A stretch of 64,000 bases of DNA, taken from Annona cherimola (lineage: Eukaryota > Streptophyta > Magnoliopsida > Magnoliales > Annonaceae). The stretch is from positions 41,891,452 to 41,955,451 of the forward strand of contig CM059972.1 in NCBI GenBank assembly GCA_030490835.1, read 5' to 3'. Positions within the stretch are counted from its first letter, which is position 1. Every line of letters starts with the position of its first letter. The notes below the pieces were generated by a model, which saw nothing but the letters and a program-made list of their open reading frames with translations, ran no database searches and was not told the origin of the DNA. Below are positions 58,171 to 64,000 of the stretch, piece by piece. The position numbers were made by a program, and so were the translations under genes.

Positions 58171-61100
58171 ACATGTCTTAAGGCAAAGGCAAACAATGAA
58201 TGGTTTATGGATAGCGGTTGCTCAAGGCATATGACCGGTGAAAGAAGTTTGTTTCACAAACTTAAGCCTTGTAATGATGGAATGGTTGCCTTTGGAAATA
58301 ATGAAAAAGGTAAAATTAAAGGTAAAGGAAATATACTTAGTACCTCAAATGCATGCATGGAAGATGTTTTGTTTGTTGAAGGACTCAAACACAATTTAAT
58401 GAGTATTAGCCAATTATGTGATAAAGGATATAAAGTTGTGTTTGAATCATCTATATGTAATGTATTTGATGGAGAACATATCATGTTTAGTGGTAAACGA
58501 CATGGAAATGTTTATTTGGTTTCACTTGATGAATTGAATGGTCAATGTCTTATGGCCATTGATAATGATCCATGGGTTTGGCATAAAAGGCTTGGACATG
58601 TAAACATGGGAAATATAAAGACTCTTTGGAAAAAGAATTTGGTAGAAGGATTACCAAAGTTGAAATATGACAAAGACAAAATTTGCAAGGCATGTCAATT
58701 ATCAAAACAACCCAAGATGCCTTTCTCTACCAAAAAGGAAATTTCCACCACAAAGCCACTTGAATTACTACATATGGATCTATACGGGCCATCCGACATT
58801 CTAACCATTGGTGGAAAGAAATATGTATTTGTCATAGTTGATGATTTTTCAAGATTCACTTGGATAATTCTCTTAGCTAGTAAAGATGAAGCCTTCTCTA
58901 TGTTTGCAACTTTTGTGAATTTGGTGCAAAATGAAAAACAGAGTACTATTGTGACCATAAGAAGCGATCATGGTGGCGAATTTGAAAACAAACGATTCAT
59001 GGAATTTTGTAATGAAAAAGGAATTCACCACACATTTTCTGCACCAAGAACTCCACAACAAAATGGAGTAGTTGAAAGGAAAAATAGAACTATACAAGAG
59101 ATGGCTAGAACTATGCTAAATGAGAGCAATCTATCCAAGAAATTTTGGGGTGAAGCTGTGAGTACAGCTTGTCATGTTTTGAATCGTGTTACCATTCGAG
59201 CAATCTTGAAAAAGACTCCATATGAACTTTGGAAAGGAAGGAAACCAAATATATCTTATTTTCATGTTTTTGGATGTACATGTTATGTTTTAAACAATGG
59301 AAAAGTCAACTTGGGAAAATTAGATGCCAAAAGTGATGAGGCTATATTCCTTGGTTATTCATCAAATAGCAAAGCATATAGAGTATTCAATAAACGAAAT
59401 CAAGTTATAGAAGAATCCATACATGTTGTATTTGATGAATTTAACCAAACTCCGAGAAAGGAGGATGAACTAAGTGATGCAGATGAGACGAAAGGCAAAG
59501 AACAACCAAAGGAACTCGAGCTCAAGCCAGAAAATCCAGAGGAGGAAGAGGTAAGTGAAGGTAATGAATCTTACAAACCTCCAACCGATTTAAAGTTTAA
59601 AAATGCCCATCCAATTGAACAAGTTATTGGAAACATATATGAAGGAGTAAAAACTAGAAGATCAAAACAAAACGTTTATGGCCAATATGCGTTTGTATCG
59701 AAAATTGAACCAAATACCATTGAACAAGCTCTTAATGATGAAAATTGGGTTATTTCAATGCAAGAAGAGCTAAATCAATTCGAAAGAAACAATGTATGGC
59801 ATTTAGTTCCTAGACCAAACAATCATACAGTCATTGGTACAAAATGGGTATTTAGGAACAAATTAGACGAAAGCGGTCTTGTAATTAGAAACAAGGCAAG
59901 ATTAGTAGCCAAAGGGTATTCCCAAGAAGAAGGAATTGATTTTGAAGAATCATATGCACCCGTGGCTAGATTAGAAGCCATACGCATCCTACTAGCATTT
60001 GCTTCTCATATGAACTTCAAATTGTTTCAAATGGATGTAAAAAGCGCATTTTTGAATGGTTATTTGAATGAAGAAGTATATGTTGAACAACCCCCTGGTT
60101 TTGAAGAAAAGGATCAATCAAAGTATGTTTATAAATTAACCAAAGCGTTATATGGACTAAAACAAGCACCAAGAGCTTGGTATGAAAGGTTAAATAGATT
60201 CTTGATTGATCATGAGTTTCAAAGAGGGAAAGTAGACACTACTTTATTCATCAAGTACAAAAATAAAAATATTTTGATTGTACAGATTTATGTGGATGAC
60301 ATAATATTCGGTGCTACTGATGAAAATCTTTGTCAAGAATTTTCTAAGATAATGCAGAATGAGTTCGAAATGAGCATGATGGGAGAATTAAATTTCTTCC
60401 TTGGACTACAAATCAAGCAACAAAGTGAAGGAATATTTCTGAACCAGTCCAAGTATGTCAAAGAGATGCTCAAGAAATTTGGAATGCAGAATAGCAAAGG
60501 GGCAAACACTCCAATGAGCTCAACAATCAAAATCGACACGGATGAAAACGGTAAAAGTATCGATCAAAAGCTTTATAGGAGCATGATAGGATCTTTGCTT
60601 TATCTAACTGCTTCTAGACCCGATATCTTATTTAGTGTTTGTATGTGTTCTAGATTTCAAGCATGTCCCAAAGAATCACATCTACTTGCTGTGAAAAGAA
60701 TTTTTAAATATTTGATGAAAACCACAAACCTTGGACTATGGTATCCAAAGGGGTCAACCTTTGATCTAATCGGCTATTCGGATGCAGACTTTGCCGGATA
60801 TAAAGTAGATAGAAAAAGTACCAGTGGAACTTGTCAATTTCTTGGACATATGCTAGTTTCATGGCATTCAAGAAAACAAACAAGTGTTGCACTATCTACT
60901 GCGGAAGCCGAATACATAGCCGCTGGTAGTTGTTGTGCCCAATTACTTTGGATGAAACAGCAATTAAAGGATTATGGTATTGATTATGTTGATATTCCTA
61001 TTAGATGTGATAATACAAGTGCAATTTGTTTGACTAAAAATCCTGTATTGCATTCTAGAACCAAACATATTGATGTGAGACATCATTTTATTCGTGAACA

Positions 61101-61233
61101 TGTTGAAAATCATGATGTGTGCTTAGAATATGTAAAAACAGAAGACCAAATTGCTGATATCTTTACCAAACCTCTAGCCAAAGATTCATTTTGTAAGATT
61201 AGGAATGATATGGGGATGATAGAGCTTAACTAA
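58156..61233 (+). CDS. pol: SIRE-3 Pol: protease, integrase, reverse transcriptase, RNase H
   Basis: Open over 1025 codons. The aspartic protease motif [11 protein letters not shown] is at ~18-28. An integrase zinc region follows (WHKRLGH near 142-148, then CKACQLSKQ), then the catalytic core D208 (HMDLYG), D271 (RSDHGGEF) and E307 (VVERKN), a DD35E spacing. RT has [14 protein letters not shown] and YVDD at 712-715. RNase H has D876 (YSDADFAG) and E917 (STAEAEYIA), and the C-terminus contains [14 protein letters not shown]. The order integrase before RT is Ty1/copia. The first ATG (58156) lies inside the possible intron. The protein is more likely made as a Gag-Pol fusion, by splicing or frameshift, than from this ATG. 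Confidence 0.93.
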   Translation: MLIFQTCLKAKANNEWFMDSGCSRHMTGERSLFHKLKPCNDGMVAFGNNEKGKIKGKGNILSTSNACMEDVLFVEGLKHNLMSISQLCDKGYKVVFESSICNVFDGEHIMFSGKRHGNVYLVSLDELNGQCLMAIDNDPWVWHKRLGHVNMGNIKTLWKKNLVEGLPKLKYDKDKICKACQLSKQPKMPFSTKKEISTTKPLELLHMDLYGPSDILTIGGKKYVFVIVDDFSRFTWIILLASKDEAFSMFATFVNLVQNEKQSTIVTIRSDHGGEFENKRFMEFCNEKGIHHTFSAPRTPQQNGVVERKNRTIQEMARTMLNESNLSKKFWGEAVSTACHVLNRVTIRAILKKTPYELWKGRKPNISYFHVFGCTCYVLNNGKVNLGKLDAKSDEAIFLGYSSNSKAYRVFNKRNQVIEESIHVVFDEFNQTPRKEDELSDADETKGKEQPKELELKPENPEEEEVSEGNESYKPPTDLKFKNAHPIEQVIGNIYEGVKTRRSKQNVYGQYAFVSKIEPNTIEQALNDENWVISMQEELNQFERNNVWHLVPRPNNHTVIGTKWVFRNKLDESGLVIRNKARLVAKGYSQEEGIDFEESYAPVARLEAIRILLAFASHMNFKLFQMDVKSAFLNGYLNEEVYVEQPPGFEEKDQSKYVYKLTKALYGLKQAPRAWYERLNRFLIDHEFQRGKVDTTLFIKYKNKNILIVQIYVDDIIFGATDENLCQEFSKIMQNEFEMSMMGELNFFLGLQIKQQSEGIFLNQSKYVKEMLKKFGMQNSKGANTPMSSTIKIDTDENGKSIDQKLYRSMIGSLLYLTASRPDILFSVCMCSRFQACPKESHLLAVKRIFKYLMKTTNLGLWYPKGSTFDLIGYSDADFAGYKVDRKSTSGTCQFLGHMLVSWHSRKQTSVALSTAEAEYIAAGSCCAQLLWMKQQLKDYGIDYVDIPIRCDNTSAICLTKNPVLHSRTKHIDVRHHFIREHVENHDVCLEYVKTEDQIADIFTKPLAKDSFCKIRNDMGMIELN

Positions 61234-61264
61234 GGAAAAATGCATAAGAAAATTAAAATTGGAA

Positions 61265-61430
61265 AATGTCAAGTCGATGAGTCAAGTCGACTCCAGGGAC
61301 GCCAGGTCGACTCCGCTTCAGAAGCGAAGTCGACTCCGCTAGGGTCGAAGTCGACTCCGCCCCCAGGCGAAGTCGACTCCAGAAGGACCGAAGTCGACTT
61401 CGCCTAGGGCAAGTCGACTCCGCGAGCGCG
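61265..61430 (+). repeat. Internal GTCGAC block before the 3' ORF (SIRE-3)
   Basis: Seven GTCGAC sites in ~165 bp, with palindromes such as CGAAGTCGACTTCG. It begins ~30 bp after the pol stop, at the same place as in SIRE-2 but with two more units. Confidence 0.87.
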
Positions 61431-61444
61431 ACCGTCCGACTTCC

Positions 61445-61657
61445 GTGCCTATTTCTTCTTCTTCTCTTTCTTTTCTTCCTCATTTCTTTCCGGCCTCTCT
61501 GTTTCTTTTCTCCACCGGCGACTGCAACTCTTTTTCTTCCGTCTTTCCTCCTCCATCTCCGGCAAATCCCTTTCTCTCTCAAGTTTTCTTCTCCATTTTC
61601 TCTACTCCTCTCCATTTTCCTCTCTCACAGATTCCAAACTTCAAAACTCCCATCTCA
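61445..61657 (+). promoter_or_regulatory. CT-rich leader before the SIRE-3 3' ORF
   Basis: A C/T-biased stretch of ~210 bp, equivalent to but shorter than the one in SIRE-2. The ORF frame is open through it in SIRE-3 only. A hydrophobic N-terminal extension from the ATG at 61445 is therefore probably not real. Confidence 0.45.
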
Positions 61658-63247
61658 ATGGCCCCGAGGAAAGCCGTCTCCAAACCGTCAAAAAGGCCTG
61701 TGCCTAGACCTCCCACATCTCACACTGAGGAAGAAGTCCCTAGGAGAGCTAGGACACCTGCAAAACGGGTTCGAGAAGAACCCTCAACTTCTACGGGTAG
61801 AAGGGTTCGGTTCCAAACTTCTACTCACACATCGGAACAAGCTACAAGGACGGAAAGCCAACCTCATGCCCAAGCTTCACAGAGCACACACTCCGGAGCA
61901 AGCAGAAGGGGTACTGCGGCAACGGGCAAAACTCAAGTCTTGAAGATGCCCACTACATACTTCAGAACCGAAATCAATCACGGCCGGTTCTACAAGAACT
62001 TCTATGAACGAAAGGTATTCATACCAAAAATCATAGATTTCAAATTTTTGAAAGATTATGGGTCCGACATAGAAGACCTATTGGATTTTCAAGGATGGAC
62101 CAAATTACTCAAAGAGGATGACAAGGTCTATCCAGATCTTACCAGAATATTTTACTATGAATGGGATGAAGAAAATTTTGGCACACATGTCAAAGAAGTA
62201 GATATAGATTTTGGAATCGGGTTAAGTCCAAGCCAAACCAGAGCAATGAGTCATTTAGGACAGATACTTGGAGTCCCTTTCATCGAAGAGCCTTTTCTGG
62301 AAGATCTTACCATGGATCAGATATATAATCAGCTCACCCGGAGTAACAAGTATCACCCGGGGATCAAGTTTCTTCGATACATGGATTTGTCACCCAGACT
62401 TCGGGTATTAAGGCTTCTCATTGCTCATTGCATCTACCCCAAAGGTGGTGGTAGAAATCAGTTAAACCCACAAGAAGCTGGAATCTTATGGAAGGTAGCA
62501 AACAAAGTCAAAGTGAGTCTACCTAAATTATTTCTAGAAGCCTTGGCAAGTCGAAAGGATAATCCAAGGGGCGTCCTTCCTTACGGCACTTGGATCACAA
62601 AGATCCTTGAACATTTTGAAGTGGACATTGAAGGCGAGCCATTCGAAGTGCTCAAGTCCACAAATGCAATCAACAAGGCACTAATTCAGAGGATGAAAAT
62701 CAATGTACTTGAACTCCGACCCGATGCTCCAGAAGAAGAGCATCAAGAGGACCAAGCACAAGCTGAGGGGGAGCAACCTCCCGAAGCTCCGGCTGCTCCA
62801 GAAGAGCCACCATCACCTCAATCCCACGGCTCCTACTCCCCACAAGGATCCGTTGCACGAGAACGGGTACCTCCAACCGCTTCTGAGGAGGTCACCCTAA
62901 GGGATCTCAAAGATGAAATCATTGCCATGAAGGCAGAAATGGGCTATCAAGAAAACCGGATGACAAGTCTTGTCACCGGTGTCCTTAATGCGATTGAAGA
63001 TATGCATTCCCGACAAGATAGAATCGAGCGGGAAATGCGTAAAATCCGATATCATCTTGCATCAGGCCATCATAAGAAGAGACCCATGCCTGAACTCGAT
63101 CCCTACGAGTCGGGTTCAGTTCATCGAGAGGCAACTCCCGATCACGCTTCTCTTGTTTACTCCTCAGCCCATCATTGTCCCATCAAACCTATTCCATATC
63201 CGATCTCTCAATTTCAATTCATCAAATCGTTATTTTTGCTTGATTGA
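61658..63247 (+). CDS. SIRE-3 extra 3' ORF, 529 aa, function unknown
   Basis: The start is MAPRKAVSKPSKRP at 61658, matching the SIRE-2 start rather than the upstream ATG at 61445. The layout is a basic Ser/Pro/Arg-rich tail (~1-95), then a folded central domain (~100-345). The latter has FYERKVFIPKIIDF, YPDLTRIFYYEWDEENFG, LRYMDLSPRLRVLRLLIAHC, YPKGGGRNQLNPQEAGILWK and LPYGTWITKILEHFEVDIEG. An acidic Pro/Glu linker, a predicted coiled coil (~415-490, with DRIEREMRKIRYH) and a short tail follow. It resembles, from memory, the family called 'putative plant transposon protein'. I see no signal peptide or membrane span from 61658, so an envelope role is not supported. Confidence 0.85.
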   Translation: MAPRKAVSKPSKRPVPRPPTSHTEEEVPRRARTPAKRVREEPSTSTGRRVRFQTSTHTSEQATRTESQPHAQASQSTHSGASRRGTAATGKTQVLKMPTTYFRTEINHGRFYKNFYERKVFIPKIIDFKFLKDYGSDIEDLLDFQGWTKLLKEDDKVYPDLTRIFYYEWDEENFGTHVKEVDIDFGIGLSPSQTRAMSHLGQILGVPFIEEPFLEDLTMDQIYNQLTRSNKYHPGIKFLRYMDLSPRLRVLRLLIAHCIYPKGGGRNQLNPQEAGILWKVANKVKVSLPKLFLEALASRKDNPRGVLPYGTWITKILEHFEVDIEGEPFEVLKSTNAINKALIQRMKINVLELRPDAPEEEHQEDQAQAEGEQPPEAPAAPEEPPSPQSHGSYSPQGSVARERVPPTASEEVTLRDLKDEIIAMKAEMGYQENRMTSLVTGVLNAIEDMHSRQDRIEREMRKIRYHLASGHHKKRPMPELDPYESGSVHREATPDHASLVYSSAHHCPIKPIPYPISQFQFIKSLFLLD

Positions 63248-63248
63248 C

Positions 63249-63263
63249 AAAAAGGGGGAGATA
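63249..63263 (+). promoter_or_regulatory. Internal polypurine tract-like run (SIRE-3)
   Basis: AAAAAGGGGGAGATA immediately after the 3' ORF stop, 384 bp before the terminal tract. It is in the same position in SIRE-2. Confidence 0.6.
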
Positions 63264-63632
63264 GAATAGGAAGAGAGTTGAAAGTTTTTTTTAAGTTTTG
63301 GGTTGGGTACATTGTATTTAAGGTTTCATTTATGCTTTAATTTTTGTTCTATGTAATGAAACTTCATATATACATATATGAAAAGATGTTTTATTGGTTT
63401 ATGATTGATATATTTGATAAGTGATTGCAATTTTTATAAAGTATTCTTAAGTGATTAATACTCAATATATGGCTTGAAAGGTATTCAAGCATATTCTATG
63501 CCAAAATGACTAATGTTCTGAAAAAGTTCTCAACTCTAAATTATATGTTCAAGAAATATACTCTGTTTTCTCAAATGAACATGTTTGAATTTTTGAAAGG
63601 TATCAACTCAAAATGAAGTTTTGTCAATCATC
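63264..63632 (+). other. 3' untranslated region of SIRE-3
   Basis: AT-rich and noncoding. Its sequence corresponds to the reversed region 54272-54557 next to the minus-strand fragment. Confidence 0.6.
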
Positions 63633-63645
63633 AAAAAGGGGGAGA
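63633..63645 (+). promoter_or_regulatory. Terminal polypurine tract of SIRE-3
   Basis: AAAAAGGGGGAGA one base before the 3' LTR. Confidence 0.9.
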
Positions 63646-63646
63646 T

Positions 63647-64000
63647 TGTTGGAAACAATGTTCAAAATAAATCAAATTGGCCAAGGATTGAGTTTTGATG
63701 ATTAACAAGAACTAGTTTGAGTATATATATATATGACTAATATGTTTGCCAAGTGTTTAAGGAAAGCAGAGAAGTCAAGTCGATCTTCGAGTCGACTTGA
63801 ACTTAGACTTGGGAGTGAAGTCGATAGTGAAGTCGACTCCACTAACGACTTCAAACAAGCCAAAACTGGACAAAGTTGAAAATGGAATTCTGACGAGTGA
63901 AGTCGCAAGCCAAGTCGACTCCACATGCGACTTGGGTAGTCAAGTCGCATACGAAGTCGACTTCAGCATCGACTTCGAAGTACACAAAAATGTCCAGCGT
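63647..64000 (+). repeat. 3' LTR of SIRE-3, first 354 bp
   Basis: Starts TGTTGGAAACAATG. Compared base by base with 54558-54911 I found no substitution or indel. It continues beyond the window. Confidence 0.92.

Larger units (their letters stand above)
54558..64000 (+). mobile_element. SIRE-3: apparently intact SIRE-type Ty1/copia element (3' LTR runs off the window)
   Basis: 5' LTR 54558-56297, a perfect primer site, open gag, open pol, open 3' ORF, polypurine tract, and 354 bp of the 3' LTR in which I found no difference from the 5' LTR. If the 3' LTR is also 1740 bp, the element ends about 1.39 kb past the window. It is inserted in the 3' untranslated region of the minus-strand SIRE fragment. 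All catalytic residues are present, so it may be capable of movement. Confidence 0.92.

Noticed and set aside
61445..61657. Hydrophobic N-terminal extension (ATG at 61445) looking like a signal peptide for the 3' ORF
   Set aside because: It comes from the CT-rich leader. In SIRE-2 the corresponding leader is not open in the same frame, while the ATG at 61658/24303 is shared.

Overview
This window is gene-poor, repeat-saturated nuclear DNA of a flowering plant. I see no cellular gene, tRNA or rRNA. Nearly every stretch can be assigned to LTR retrotransposons of two superfamilies, nested in one another. The plant assignment rests on the Ty3 chromovirus with a Tekay/Del-like chromodomain, SIRE-type Ty1/copia elements with an extra 3' ORF, methionine-tRNA primer sites and very long (3-5 kb) LTRs. 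I cannot name the species.

Left block (1-34473). A decayed Ty3 chromovirus (gag-protease-RT-RNase H-integrase-chromodomain, 995-5784) lies between a partial 5' LTR (1-863) and a 3' LTR (5825-7526). The 3' LTR is broken by a minus-strand LTR of a related group (R1, 7527-~15980). R1 holds a solo LTR (9936-12918) and a solo SIRE LTR (13942-15616, TSD CCAAC). A second minus-strand LTR (R2, ~16000-34473) is split by a complete but mutated SIRE element (SIRE-2, 17787-27881, TSD ATTTT) and by a solo LTR (29586-33038, TSD CTCTT).

Middle block (34474-42159). A coding remnant related to the extra SIRE ORF is followed by a ~124-bp tandem repeat and by LTR-like promoter DNA with a TATA box. The latter is split by a 4.1-kb solo LTR (37777-41891, TSD GAAAA).

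Right block (42160-64000). This is a stack of successive insertions: minus LTR R3, plus LTR F2, a coding-free LARD-like element (46763-51670), minus LTR R4, a truncated minus-strand SIRE end (52913-54557), and finally SIRE-3 (54558 to beyond the window). SIRE-3 has open gag, pol and 3' ORF, and the visible 354 bp of its 3' LTR show no difference from the 5' LTR, so it is the youngest insertion.

Main biological points: (1) SIRE-3 carries a 721-bp GT-AG segment at the gag/pol boundary whose removal joins gag to pol in frame, and SIRE-2 lacks essentially this segment; (2) SIRE LTRs carry two blocks of short palindromes centred on GTCGAC upstream of the TATA box, and the same motif recurs inside the element before the 3' ORF, followed by a CT-rich leader; (3) R2/R3-type LTRs carry two unrelated palindromic repeat series. 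All coordinates of LTR joins were read by eye.
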